DNA from: Gymnopus androsaceus JB14
Lineage: Eukaryota > Basidiomycota > Agaricomycetes > Agaricales > Omphalotaceae
Direction: 5' to 3'
Length of the DNA stretch: 64,000 bases
Assembly: GCA_009733575.1 (NCBI GenBank)
Contig: ML769385.1
Span: 609,188 to 673,187 of the forward strand
Shown here: piece by piece, positions 1 through 12,500 of the stretch
Layout: the number at the start of each line of letters is the position of its first letter
Numbering within the stretch: the first letter of the stretch is position 1
The notes under the pieces: model-generated
Seen by the model: only the letters and a program-made list of their open reading frames with translations
Told to the model about the DNA's origin: nothing
The model's database searches: none
Made by a program: the position numbers and the translations under genes

Positions 1-2910
1 ATTTAGCCTCCGTAAAATAATCAATGTGCGTGCGACTGACCAACCATTGTGATACCTGAATAGGCCATCGTTAAGTGCTTGACAGAAAGCAGAGAAGCTT
101 TGACTTACGGAGTACCTTCTGGACCAGTGATCAGGCATTTGATAACGTCCACTCTCGTTTCGTCCACTCTGCACTATTTTAGTAAAAGCGCAACACCGTT
201 ATTGGATGTTCATATACTGACCGTAGGAAGATAGACGAATCCCAGGCGACTGGAAGATTCGTAGTGAGAATGGCCAGCTAAAACGAGTCAAAATAGGAAA
301 ACAGTCCACTGGAAATCTCCATACCTCCTTCGCAATGGCAACTGATCTCTTCGGAATATTGGCATTTGCAAGCATGCGGACTTCGTTGTTAAAGTAATGC
401 TTATAATTGAGTGTCTCATCCGCATTCTCTGTCCCTGTAATAGTAAGATCACAGTATTCGAATCTTCAGAGCAATTTATTAATATTATTAAATCCAAAAT
501 AAGACGAGAAAAAGGAAGCACCTGCTCGACAATGCCCATTTCATGTAGGCCTCTTTGGCCTCTTCATCCGTGCCTCCGGCTTCCACATAAACGTTATCCG
601 AGGCCGAAGTAAACGCCTTTGGCAGAGATTCGTGCATACGCGTCACAAAGGCGTCGCCCTAAATCCATCCATTAGTCCTTAGAGCCCGTCCTGACGCGAG
701 GCACACACCTTCAGCTCCCGCAAGGATTTGTCTATCTGAACACAAGTACCGACCAGTCTTTTACAGAAAGTGGAAAGTTTCGTAGCTTCATCAATGATGC
801 TTCCCGACAAGTTGTTATCTTCTTTCGATTTCCCTTTGGGATCGTCAAGAGTTTTCCGTTTTTGTTCTTCGCTAAGTTCAGAAGAAGGATCTTCGGGAGG
901 TTTCGAGCTTTCCAAACCCTTGATGTGATGCTCTTAGAGAGTTTGAAAACAAGGATATTTGAAATACGTACTTTCAGCGCTGCTTGCGCTTGAAGAGCGA
1001 TTGTTTCTAGTAGCTCTCGAGGGCTGGCGGAACCCTCGTATATGATCTTGCGTTCCCGTATTGTCGAGGCATTCGTCTTTTTCACGACATTTTGTTGACT
1101 AATGTTTCTCATGATAGGCATGGGCATCATACTGCAGAGGCTTTCGTGCGAGGCAATTGTCTAAAGAAACCGACAAGTTAGAAAATTCATCGCGAGGAAA
1201 TAAACACTAGTACCTCTAACCACTGGAGCAACTCAAAGTAGAGTCCGTGCCTATCAGACATGTCTGCAAGGGAATCATTACGAAGAAGTTCGCTAGTGAT
1301 AAGATTGAATCGACGTCGCAGGTGGGTTAGTGAGGAAGGACTAGACGAGGCAGCATAAGTCGAGATGTGATTCGTAAAATGCACATGCTCACTGGGGGAG
1401 ATAATCAGAAGTAAGACCACCGCCTGGGCGTTGAAGGTTTGGAAGATAGATGCGGATTTGAGCTAGCAGTGCTCGGATAGCCTCATCCTTTTCCAGTTGA
1501 AGGGCTTGAGCTTCCGCTTGACCCGAGTTCTAAGGACAGTTAGAACAGACAGTATCGGGGTAATCAGATCAACCCACATCCTCTTTCAGCTCACCGGCAT
1601 ACCCTATCCCACCTTTGGACTTTTTGGATCCTCCCAACCGGAAGGAAGACCCATCATTGGCATCTGCATCTCGAGTTCTTCTCCGCTTAGCTTCGCGTTC
1701 CGTGGTATCTTTCGTCTCAGAATTTTCTTTCTGTTGCTCGAACAATCGTTCGACCATGTAAAGCCCAACACCAAGAATGACACCCTGTAGATTCCCACAA
1801 TGCCAGAGAAGGTTACTGCCATTTGCCCCTGGAGAAAATTTCTCTCCACACGCAAAACAAAATTCTGTTCGACATCTAGTACACGTTTGAGACACTATCT
1901 TCCGCAATTGCTCCACATAAGGCACGAAATCGGGCTAGAGAAAACAGAGTTCAGCATTGCAAGCAGGATGAGTAGAAGATAACACACATAGATTGCGAAG
2001 AAGTCACTGTGCTTGCGTTCAACTTTGTGACCACACCCAGAAGGACAAGGACAACCACCACTTAGTCCGCTAAGTTCCGAATACAGCTCGAACAAAAAAT
2101 CTACGGGATAATATAATCATATCAGAACACGAATTCCAAGGGAGAGCGGGAGTTGAGCGAAATTAGGCCACATACTTTGTTCACTTCCCTCTGGGCATCT
2201 AAGCGTAACCGGTAAGCGAGATATTGACAGAACGAGAGACTCGAGCGTACCCAGCCATCCAACGGCCTTGTGTCAATAGTTCCACTTCATCATCGATGCC
2301 AGGCACGGAGATGAAAACAGGTTCTTCCTCCACTTCAATGACTTCCTCGCGTCGATCTTTAGAAAAAAAGATACCTGCAACACAATTGTCTTCATCCTCT
2401 GAGAGAAAGCAGCCGCTCTGACGTACCAGCATATGGGTCATTAACTTTGGCGGCAGTGGCGTCGCCAGGTATACCTCCTTCGTCACTGGAGTCATAGTCC
2501 ACGAAAGATCCTTGAATCAGGATGGATCAGAGCCTTCCAGCAACTCAAAAGGATGGCACCGGCTCACCCTCGTCGTCCTCTACTTCGCTATCTTCTGCCC
2601 CATCTTCCATTTCAGTGTCTTCAAGTTCAACGCGATTCTGAATCCTGAATTAGCCAGCTGCCGGTATACAAGTAGAACAAAAAAACGAGCAATTACAGTG
2701 GAACTTGATTGTGACTGATCAGGTTCATCTTCCACATTATCGAATTCGCCTTCAAATATTCTCTCTGCTGCCTGCATGACATCTTTGTATTTCTTGAGAG
2801 CCGCGCGCGCTCTGGCTGTAGTGGCACCCTAAGAGAAACATTACACGACAATTCTGAGCAGGAGTAGTGGAACCAACCATCTCCACAAGTCGCTGAACTT
2901 CTTTATCCAT
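1..2910 (-). CDS. Ubiquitin-conjugating enzyme (BIRC6/UBE2O-type UBC domain) with IBR-like zinc domain, 3' end beyond window
   Basis: Large E2-type protein read from ATG 2910 leftwards through about twelve exons; the 3' end lies outside the window. Seen: an acidic N-terminal part (2.6-2.9 kb); a motif LLTQGRWMAGC (about 2.2 kb); a cysteine-rich zinc segment CPCPSGCGHK followed across an intron by QTCTRCRTEFCFACGEKF and LLWHC (1.83-2.07 kb), which resembles an IBR/RING2 zinc domain; a basic linker; and the start of a UBC fold with VDETRVDVIKCLITGPEGTPY and then HNGC (1-260), typical of BIRC6/UBE2O-class E2s. The catalytic cysteine should follow just outside the window. Splicing is consistent throughout, for example exons ending at 2878, 1396 and 110, all with GT-AG borders. 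Family knowledge: such E2s join ubiquitin transfer and substrate choice in one chain. The fusion with an IBR-like module is read from the sequence; E3 activity is inference. Confidence 0.82.
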
Positions 2911-3134
2911 ATTAGTGGCGGTTAAGGGAATAGAGAATGTGTTTGTACTGATAGAGCAAGATCAGATCGTGACTTTGGCGCCATGGCACTTGGTTTGGTT
3001 TTATTATTACAACCCCTAAGTACTCTTCTTTCACCAATCTCAGCTTTCAAAAAGATATTGCAGTCAAGATATATGAAGATTCAAGTAAATTCGTCAGTGC
3101 GTGTGTAATGTAATTATTGCTAGTGCCCGAACAG

Positions 3135-4090
3135 CTACTGAGAATTCAATTCTTCGTACGCTTGGTTTATTTGCCGAGTAAAGTCAGCGACAGTATGACC
3201 GTTCTGGCCACATAACTTTGGTTCAGAGATACCGTATCAAAGAGAGGATGCTCACCTCGCACTCTTTCCAAGTTTCGTCGTGTACACAGACTTTCTCTCC
3301 GTTGATGTAGACTGTGCAGCTCTTCTGCAAGCCAATTGTCTTGCCATACGCAATACTTTCGTGCAATAATTTCACTGATATTCGCGTCAACAAATATAGA
3401 GCGAAAACACAGATAGTGAGCCGCACCTCCTTCAGTTCCCTTGCCACTGCCATCCAATCCCATGCATTCACCCATACCACTCGTCTCCAAGTCTATCTGC
3501 GCTGTTTGAGCACATTTTCTAGCTGTTTCCGGAAGACCAATCTTGCAAACAAGGGGATGAGAGCAATCACAAGCGGCATATAACATGAATAACCTTGTTT
3601 CGGCCTTGGTAATTGGAACAGTGTATGAACTCCCACCAATTCGCGAACGGAGCATATTTCGCTGCACAGAGTTGGTGCACATTACCCGCGCATTCTTCTG
3701 GTCCATGCAAACAGGTTGCACCGAAGTCTGGTTCCGACGAGTTAATCCTAATCCAAATCAGAAGCTTGACGGGCTAGCAGAAAAGGGAAAAGAACCAACT
3801 TGGCAACATAAACCAGTTTCAAGTCGACTTTTGAAGCAACTTTTTTGAGCACATCGTCCCACACGCGCTCACAGAGGAAAGCGTCGGGACATCTACTCAT
3901 TACTCCCAAAGTCTAAGGCCGGTGAGTACTCAGTTACTAGTAACCTTTGAGTGCAGGTAAATATCCTGACCACTGGGACTTTTATATCTGGAAGCTGTAG
4001 AGGATGCTGGGAAGAGTCTTGACTCTGAGCATAGGCAGGAAACACGGCGTGTACAATAGTGAAAAAAGCGAGCAAAAAGGCGTAATACAT
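3135..4090 (-). CDS. GILT-family (gamma-interferon-inducible lysosomal thiol reductase-like) secreted protein
   Basis: Secreted or vacuolar thiol-reductase-like protein of about 220 residues. ATG 4090 opens a signal peptide (MYYAFLLAFFTIVHAVFPAYA). After the first intron comes LGVMSRCPDAFLCERVWDDVL, the thioredoxin-like start of GILT, then the family signature CLHGPEECAGNVHQLCAAKY followed by WWEFIHCSNYQ, IGLPETARKCAQ, KSCTVYINGEKVCVHD and TWKECE. The chain ends ELNSQ-stop at 3135. The six exons join in frame with GT-AG borders. Animal GILT carries a CxxC active site; here the corresponding cysteines are spaced CPDAFLC, so reductase activity is not assured. Lies 136 bp downstream of the Mix23-like gene on the same strand. 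Confidence 0.85.
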
Positions 4091-4225
4091 CGTGGTTGAG
4101 AACAGAGCCAACACGGGATGACGTCAACTTGCAATCACCTTGCGCCTTATGCCAATGGTCTCGCGAGTGTTAGAATTTAAACAAACATGTATTTATTATA
4201 CCAACACAAAGACCCATAAAACATC

Positions 4226-5005
4226 TTATAAACGTACGCTAGCACCATCCCACAACTTACGCGTCTCCATGTCCATTAACGGAGGTTTAAAATACTTGCA
4301 TCTGCTCTTGAAAGCTACAAAATATTATAGTCGTAAAGGAATGAAAGGAAACGGTGTACGTACCATCTACAGATCGTTGTTTTACTATCGTCTCAACCGT
4401 CAGTTCTTTGTGCAGCTGATCCCGCTAAAGTATGGTGATTGTCGGTATCCGAACACCATTTATAGGACAGAAGAAATCTGACCTTGACTTCCTGGGAGTA
4501 TTTTTCCGCGCGAGCTTTTCGTATTGCGCTTGGGCTGGAGGTTTCATCATCGAGGATTTCCTGCTTGGCTTTAGTGGACTGGTCAACAACCCCAACGCAA
4601 TATTCAACGAGCTGCTTCCTCCGACCCCAGTTGGCTAGAATGAATTAATGACAGTGCAAAGAGGCTGAACCTATACGGCACATACCAACCATCTCCTGCC
4701 ATACCCGCGCGCAAGCTCCTTCTTCAACAGACATCTTCCCCCGTTGCGTTTTTTGTCGTTCCTGATCCTGCATAAGGGCAGTAGTGCGATTTAATCGCAT
4801 ATTAATCGTGTCATCGAGTGCTCGATATTCTCGTACTACCGCTACCATTGAATATCGTATTTATAAGGACAGTTCTTGTTGAGCGGCTGAGGGAGATACC
4901 TTTGAATAGGCTCAGATCTAGACATGTTCTCGGGTCAACGTGAATAATTTGAGGAGTTAGGCTGGGGGCTTGGATGGCGAGACTACCCAGTGGTGGGGAA
5001 GACAT
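4226..5005 (-). CDS. Mix23/Cid2 (caffeine-induced death protein 2) family protein
   Basis: Small conserved eukaryotic protein of the Cid2/Mix23 family; the yeast member is an intermembrane-space protein needed for mitochondrial protein import. Start ATG 5005 (MSSPPLGSLAIQAPSL) is the first ATG of the open frame. Recognisable stretches are TCLDLSLFKAVVREYRALDD, TINMRLNRTTALMQDQERQ, ACARVWQEMANWGRRKQLVE and YCVGVVDQSTKAKQEIL. A last exon with RCKYFKPPLMDMETRKLWD ends at stop 4226. Introns after LFK, QEM, QEVK and RSVD all have GT-AG borders. The order of a central coiled coil followed by a cysteine-bearing C-terminus fits the family. Localisation here is inferred from the yeast homolog only. 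Confidence 0.82.
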
Positions 5006-5715
5006 ACGCGGCTTCGGCCGGGTTGGAGAATTGACACGGCGCGATATCACTTCTCACACTAGTGTGGCGCACCTCCTCGCTGAGTACAACTTTTGACTGG
5101 CTTTTGAGTAAAGATTTCATCAGCGCTCAGGTCAGAACAGTACAGTAATTGAGTTCGCTGGATCCGAAGTTTTCGTCCTAATTTATCAAATCCTTTTCAA
5201 GCCCGAACGACAGAAAAAACCGAAAAAGCCCTCAAGATTGAAGTGTTGAAGACATTGTGTCGCGATTGTGTCGGTTCCGTGTTGCTTCCATCAGTCGAGC
5301 CGCCTACAAAAGAACATAGACCAAAACCGCCAACGGCGGAGCGGAGATCCGATTCTCATGCTCTTTGCAACGGTGTTGTTTCTGTGGACTTGCTGTGGAC
5401 AATCTGTAGATACCGAATCTGCCACTGGTCATTCCAACTCGCATCCATTCAATAAGTTATAATAGGGTATACAGTAAAAATTAGTAGGGATGAGGAGTAA
5501 TGCACAGGAATAATGAGTTTTACATGACGAGGCGCCCTCACGAATAGTAGAACACACGAAACTAATGATACATGATGAGGAAGTTTTACCGAAAAGAAAT
5601 GCCAGGATAATCAGATGGCAAAAAGAAAAAATATGCAACGAACTCGGACAAGAAGCGATTGACCAATCAACCTACGTCCCCGGGCGCGAACCAACAAGAA
5701 GCTTGAAGAATCCTG
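5006..5715. other. Intergenic, promoter side of Mix23 gene and 3' flank of C2H2 gene
   Basis: About 0.7 kb between two minus-strand genes. Short open frames on both strands show no conserved motif or plausible splice pattern. I see no gene, RNA or repeat in it. Confidence 0.5.
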
Positions 5716-7259
5716 TCATGGCTGTGAAGAAGCGGCTGCGAACGGGACAATCTCGTATCCACGAGAAGGGCCTCTCGATCTTTTCTTGCACCGAGTGGTC
5801 GGTTTGGGGACATAGTTGTGGACGTCCGTTTTATGGCGATGTAAACGAGCGGGGTCGTTGAACGCCCTTTGACATCCATCAAACGGACACTTGTACGGAT
5901 TGTCTCGGGTACTAGTGTCTGTGTAAGTAAAGCCCAATGAGGTGAGATGAAAACATACTGTTTGGATGCGACGTGAACATTTAGTGACGTTTTCTATAAT
6001 GCGCGGAGGTCAGAAAAACGGCTCACGCAGTAAGGTCACTGAAACGTACCTGAGGGAATCTGCTACTGCAGAAGCGACAAGCAAAGGGCCTGAAAATTCA
6101 TTTTTAGTTGCAACTTATTACCATGTGGAAGGAGGACCTACTTCAGCTTCATGTGAGTGGTTTCAATGTGGCGTTTCACCAACTGCTTTTTGGCAGTGTA
6201 ATCGCAGCCTCCCCAGCAGCAGCGGAATTCATTCTTTTCAATTTGTGCAGCGAATTTCTCCCAGTTCGTTTTCTGAAAGCTTTCTTTTTCCTTCCCAGCA
6301 TCAAGTTGGTCTACAGAGTTCACTGGGGAACTCACAGATGTCCGTTCAATAGCTGACGACGAAAAGTCGGTTATTATGCGGGGGGGAGGGGTTTTCCGGG
6401 GTGAGGCTCTCTTAATAATCGGTGTAGAATGGGAGGAGGGTGTGATATCGGTGGCGTTGGGTGGGCTTGGAGAGAAATCAATGTCATTAAATAGCTCTTT
6501 GCGCTTGCGTATGATTCGAATGCTTCTAGACACAAAGAGAATTAATTCGGAACATCGAAAGAACAGTTCAAAGTGATTAGGCATACCCCGGAGGTTTTTC
6601 AATGTCACTATGGCTTCTGTGTTGGTTGATGAGCGAGGATTCTGCTTTTTGTTTTGATAAAACCACCTACTCGCCATCATCCTCCGATTCACTTCGTGAT
6701 CGCTTCAAAGAGGCGGATTCAGATACCGGCGTCGTACAGGACGACGTTAAGGCTGGTGATGTGCGTCCCGATGATGACGACCACGTTCTGCTCTCTGAAG
6801 GCTGCCGGTAGGTTGTAAATGAGGCTTTTTCGAGGTTTCTAAACATGCGTGGTTGTTCTAGTCGGGATGAGGGCATCAAGCTGGGCCAGGAAAATGTGGC
6901 GGTCGTTCCGGTGAATTTCCCGAGCGAAATTTCATCGGATTTGGATCGAGAAAAGTTCTCATACGAGCTAGGAGAATATAATCAGTCAAACGGAGACTGA
7001 GGGCTGATCTATGCATACTTTTGGAAAGGTTTCTTCCTGAAAAAGTAGTAGAGCACGTCAGCCCATATCAGTGGCATAACCAAAAATTAGACTACCTTTC
7101 AGCTATGGCCATATGATGTTCGAGACGAGAGGTGGTTACATCTACGTCCGGACCCGATGGAGAGTTGGGATGATCAACGACGGTTTTCATGTTAGAAGAC
7201 GAAGATTCTGTGGCAACAGATATCAGCGAACATAAAGAGTTATAAGGTGAACGATGCAT
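5716..7259 (-). CDS. C2H2 zinc-finger protein with three fingers, putative transcription factor
   Basis: Likely DNA-binding regulator. The N-terminal two thirds are serine/proline-rich and basic (KRSRSESEDDGE, IIRKRKELFND, HSTPIIKRASPRKTPPP). Three C2H2 fingers lie at the C-terminus: FRCCWGGCDYTAKKQLVKRH (C-x4-C-x12-H-x4-H), PFACRFCSSRFPQKTSLNVH (C-x2-C) and YKCPFDGCQRAFNDPARLHR (C-x4-C). They are joined by short linkers including the TGEKP-like HTRDNP. Fingers 2 and 3 are split by introns with clean GT-AG borders near 6126, 6055 and 5915. Stop at 5716. Start ATG 7259 (MHRSPYNSLCSLIS) is preferred; an in-frame upstream exon with ATG 7503 is possible. Internal ATG 6876 continues the same frame and is unlikely to be the true start. 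Target genes are unknown. Confidence 0.75.
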
Positions 7260-7503
7260 TTGAGCGGGGTATGTTGGACGCCACAAAATCTTCGTACTGG
7301 GGCGCATAATATGACAAACTGAGAACAAGACTCACCAAAAGTAGAATTGATGCGGTGGGCGGGATGGGCGCAGGATAGATGATAGAATGTGCTGCTGAAT
7401 ATTGTTCTGTATATTCTGCTGGAAAGGCGAATATATTCACTCTACAGAGTTCAACTGTTTGGAGAGAGAAATGGAAGCACAGAAGCTTGACAGAAGCACG
7501 CAT

Positions 7504-8000
7504 CCTTAAGTAAACCCAAACCTAGTTTTTATAATAAATTTATATGTCCGACTAGCACAAAAAAAGGATCCTGGATAAGAGGGAGCGCCAATCATAAAAG
7601 GATTGTCCGCCACTTACTAATTACTTGAATTGTAGTTTCGTTTCCCGCGAGTCATTTGATATATAGAGAACTATTCCCAGCAATCCGACACTGGGACTTT
7701 GAAGATTTGCTCAGGTATGAGATGGTAAGATCTAGCTCATGGAGAACCGAGAATCAACAGAAGGCAGGCGATCTCGATCAACATTTCGAACTACTTTGAT
7801 ATCAAAACAAATACTCGACCATCGATTCGGATTCAAGAATCAATAATTGTCCTGACTGGAGGGCACACCAAGACTAAGAAAAATACAACCGTTGTTGATA
7901 CAAACTGATACGATACAGGAAATAAAAATAAAGCTGCTCGAATTTCGGCTTCTTCAACTGGCTAGCACGGAGGACGAATGGAAAACACTCACTAGTAGCT
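7504..8000. other. Intergenic AT-rich spacer
   Basis: Between the Dif1-like gene stop and the upstream end of the C2H2 gene region. AT-rich with poly-A tracts; no gene, RNA or repeat seen. It is the likely promoter of the C2H2 gene, but no specific site is recognisable. Confidence 0.45.
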
Positions 8001-8694
8001 CTATGAAAGGGACATGGGCTCAAAAGGAGCAGTGCTACCGGCAGGTCCCTGAAAAGCCACGTCGGAGCTCCAATCTTCTTCTTCCTCGTTCAACTTTCGG
8101 GAATCACCCTGAAAACCCGATTGCCCTTGACTTGGGAATAGAGCACCTGCAGGCAAGGATTGTGACTGTGAAAGCGCTCGTGCGGCCTTTTTGAGGGGCT
8201 TCACGGGTCTGTCGGGGTGTACCCTCGCATCAAGCGCCATACTGTCCTTGTCATTGTATGTGTCGATGTCCTCCTCTGTTGGTGATGCAGAGCGGTGTCG
8301 CTTCCTCGGGGATGCGGCAGGTACTGATGGGGTTTCCAGTCGAGCACGGGATGACTGGAATAGACTGCCTGTAGACATTGCTCGGGGCGATGCGATTCCG
8401 AGCTGAGGGTTTGGGTTCATTGCGTAACCTTCAAATACACCTGAGCGCGCAAGAGAGGATCAGATACCGCAAGAAAGCAAAAAATTGCGCGTCGACGTAC
8501 TTTTCCTCGTGCGCATCCCAACGTTACGCAGCCGCGCTGTGAGATCTGGGTTCACAGTAGATGATCTAAGTATGATTGATTATCGAAGGCTATCTTGACT
8601 CCAAATCATACATGAGGACCCACAAGGCAGCAGGAGTGTTCGACGCGACATTGGACGCGTGCATGTCGTGAGTCTGAATCCGCTTTGAAGCCAT
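8001..8694 (-). CDS. Small protein with Dif1/Spd1-like motif (putative ribonucleotide reductase regulator)
   Basis: Predicted protein of about 190 residues in three exons. ATG 8694 (MASKRIQTHDMHASN) leads into LTARLRNVGMRTRKSVFEGY, split by introns near 8610-8560 and 8500-8440. A disordered tail follows with PRKRHRSASPTEEDIDTY, DRPVKPLKKAARAL and an acidic NEEEEDW. Stop at 8001. The block VGMRxRKSVxEGY is what I recall from fungal damage-regulated import facilitator 1 (Dif1)/Spd1-like proteins, small disordered controllers of ribonucleotide reductase small-subunit location. The assignment rests on that motif and overall size, so it is tentative. A conserved disordered cell-cycle protein of another kind is the main alternative. 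Confidence 0.5.
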
Positions 8695-9515
8695 GACGGA
8701 GACGGAAAAGGACAAAACGAAAATTCGGCATCCAACGGCAAACTCGACACCTGGAAATAATTAAGCGCCTTCCTTCGAATCCTTCCTCCTTTACCTCCAA
8801 TTCGATTATATGTTCTTCTCTTAGCCTTGCGGCGGATAAGTACGTGAATGCGCATGGCAGCGATGCCTTGTGAATATCTGACCGTCCTTCCTTTCTCTGC
8901 CGATCCCAAAGAGGCAATCTGAAAGCATTTACAAAAGAATGGCAGGCGCGCCCACAGGGATATACAGGGATATACAAAGTACAGGATACGCTTGCCCAAG
9001 AGGCCGACAGAATGCAAATTCACGAAACAGGACATACGCATGCTACAGTTCGGGGAATTACAGTAAAGGCATAATGACGACAAGACAGTTCCGCCGACCA
9101 TACTTACTGTATACGACAACGGGTTCTAGAATGAATAGTGGAAATAAAGCTTGGGTTGCCACTCCTGCGTGTCATTGCAGACTGTATAGCTGAATCCTTT
9201 GGGTCCTCGACCAGAACGATGTAAACATAGAAAATCCTTGCCGATTGAGCCGACCAGCTGAATGTAGCCTGAACTAGAGCCTTCCAAAGAGTTACAAGTA
9301 AAATAATTTAGATGTAGTTGATATCGCTTGTGAATAAATCAAACGTACATAAGTAGTACTACTTATTGAAAAGTTGACAAAGTTAATTGTTGAGGGCAGG
9401 TCCGGGAAAGCAGGCGGAACCAGATGACCACGGTCGTAAAAGGCCTCCAGTCTTCTTCGAAACCGCCACGCAACTCGCTGGCCTTACTGGCCCAGCGTTT
9501 ACACCGAATTACTTA
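8695..9515. other. Intergenic between divergent genes (Dif1-like and kelch)
   Basis: About 0.8 kb shared upstream region of two divergent genes. Overlapping minus-strand frames (8580-9119) have no domain and no credible continuation. A short direct repeat of agggatatac occurs twice near 8957-8976. No RNA gene seen. Confidence 0.45.
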
Positions 9516-12500
9516 ATGGCCAGAAGTTGCTTTCTTCGCTTCATTCTCTTCTCTATCCTCTGCGCAACTGTATATTCTCAATTTGCTGTACCTCCTCTTC
9601 AGTACGCTTGTTGGTTTTTTTCTTGCTCAGCAATTCATCTAATCGTTTATTCAAGATGGCTGAACGTTACCAACTTGCTTCAAGGCTCCGCTTCTCCAAT
9701 TCCTCTCAGCAACGCTGTCATTGGTTATGATCCATCGACGTGCGCTATCCTCATCATTCCTTTATCTATTTCGATCCAAATTATGTACCAGGTCTACCGT
9801 GGTTATTTTCGGAGGGGAGTCTTCTGGTGGAGCTCCTCAATCAACAACATATATGTACGTTGGTTTGCACTTCCAAATTCATTTGCCAGCTTATTTCTTG
9901 TTAGTCTCGATACTCAGACCCTAACATGGTCCTCCCCTGTTCCCCCTACTGGTTTGACTACAACTCCCTCGGCCCGCAGTGCTGCTGTATCTGCAAGTGA
10001 CTTTGCTGCCAGCAAGTACGCCTCTGAGCTTTCTTGATTCTACGCCTGGCCTCTGACCAGATAATTCAAGTCGCCAGGGATTCATCGTTATCGGAGGTAA
10101 AGACATCGACAACAATCCGTTATCGGACGTATGGGTGCGCCTGCTCTTTATTAATTGTGACGTTCATTTCTCATAGTTGAAACAGGAATTCGACTATGGC
10201 CACCAATTCTGGACCCAGGTCAATATCACTCCCAGTACCAGTCCTTCTGCTAGATGGGGCGCCGCGGGGGGTAAAGACTCACGGATACAGCCCATCAATG
10301 ATCCTGTGCTTCCAGGCAAGTTTACGCCGTATTTCTACTTGAATTCCCCGTTTACCGATTTTTATTCACAGGTCCCAATAATACCTTCTATTATGCGGGT
10401 GGTTTTGACGGAACTTCGCTCGAACCGCTTTCTGACGTTTGGCGCCTCAGTATCTCAGGTGTCTTGTCTTCCAACAACCCAAACGCTGTATTGGGGAGTT
10501 GGGAACAAATATCGTTTAACAACCTCCATTCATTGTCTGCGCAAGACCTTGCTGGTACGATGGTCTTGGACACTGTTGCTGTATATGGCGGCTGTAATAC
10601 AACCTCGGTCACCAACAATTCCTGCGCTACTCAGAACGTCTATTCTCTCGATACAGACAATCAGAATTCCATCTCTGCTACTGGCTGTCCTGCTCCCAGA
10701 TTAGGCGGCGTGATGTCCCCGAATCTGAATAGTGCCTCAGCTTCTACCACGCAAGCGATGCTGCTTCTCGGGACCTTCAATACCTCTCTATGGTCTGATG
10801 ATAACGGCTTGGAAAGTGGAGAAGTGGTGAGTGATAATTCTCGGCGCTTTACTGGTGATGATCGACCTTTTATGATCTCCGGACATATTTAGGCATTCTG
10901 GGATGTTAGTGCTAACACATGGACGCGAGTGATACCCTCGGGCGATCCTGGCAACTCGGCCTCCAATCCGTCTTTTCCGAGTCCAAGAGAAGGCAGTGCC
11001 ATAGTCTCATCCCCTTCGGCTATGTTCGGTAGTACTACTGGATCGTATGCGGATACTTTGGTATGTTTTTTTTCTTGTTTGTATATACCTAGGGTTGATG
11101 GTTCGGGACCACAGATCTTTGGTGGACGCGATGCCTCCGGCAATTATCTTAATGAGTTATGGGTATTGAGAGCATACAACGGCCTCGTTACATCGTCCAG
11201 CTCCAAATGGACCGGCTATGGTGACGGAACTCTGGAGACGGGGGTGAATGCCTCAGGAACTGGTGTTGAAGTTCAATTTATTTCAGGTTGCGCATCTGCT
11301 ATTTCACCGGGCTCATCGTCATCGTCATCGCCATCGAGCACTGGCAGTCATCCAGGTTCTCCCACTACTACGTCCAAACCCTCCGGAGGCTCTCGGTCCA
11401 CTGACACGTATGATACCTCCACCACCCACAAGGTTCTTGCACCGGTATCACTAGCGCTCCTGTTTAGTGGTGTCGTGTTAGGACGAGCATTCTCTCCATT
11501 TTTCAATGACAGTGCCTTTACTGCGCGTTCAATGGCAATCTGTATCTTGATGCTATTGGTCTGCTTAGGTCTGGGTGCTGCCGGCTTGGCTTCAGCGTTT
11601 ACTTCCATCTCATTCAATGTGACAACGACTACCTTGAATAGGCGATCTTCGTCCTCCAGCCTTCATCTTCGAACGGCCCACGGACAGGCTGCGCTTGCTT
11701 TCTTCATAGCGTTATACGGCCTCCTTCCCCTTCTGTGGCTGTTTTCCAAACGCGCTGGTCACCCCAGTAAACCGAAGATCCCGAAGGTCGGCTCCGAGAT
11801 AATAAGCCCATCCGAAAGGCAGCAAATTGCATCAGTCGATACTGCTGAGAAGCTCAGACCTGCACAAAGCAGTTCTCGGACTCCTTCAAGGCCCTCTTCT
11901 CCCCGGCAAAGAACGCACTCTTGGTCTCCGTCCCTGTTTTGGCGTCCCAGTACTGATCGCCGGTTGTCCAGTGACACTGACTCCCATAGCTCAGCTGAGC
12001 CACGCACAGCTCCTAATTCAGCAGAGCCTCCTCGGACCTTTGAAGTCGTGAACCGACCTCCACGTAACCGGCGGTTACATTCCGCGAACCTGGAGCACCA
12101 AGCCCCCGCTTTGTTGCGAGACGTTGATTGGCTCCAGCGAAGACGAAGTTTAAATGCAGTTGTAAGTCGAGGTTTCGTTGGTGTACATGGATTAATGTTA
12201 ATTATCTTGTATTACAGGGGGAGCTTGATTACGCTATCACTCAAGCCCAGCGTCGTCGCGAACGAGAACTCTTCGCAGCTCACACCAATGGAGCACTGAA
12301 CCCAACAACCCCTCTTCTCCGTCCAAGCCCTCAAATGCCTAGTGCAATGGGCATCCTCCTCCATGTGCTTTTACAATCATTCATTTTAGGCTTAGCCGTG
12401 ATATGCCTCCTAATATTGTGGTCCCATTCATTGATTGGTTTTATTGTGTTTTTGGTTTTGACTCTCGCTTACTACCTCGCTCTCGTTATCCTTGCCTGGA

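Noticed and set aside
9387..9515. Upstream extension of the kelch protein from a start at 9387
   Set aside because: The extension would bury the signal peptide at MARSCFLRFI; ATG 9516 gives a proper secretory start.
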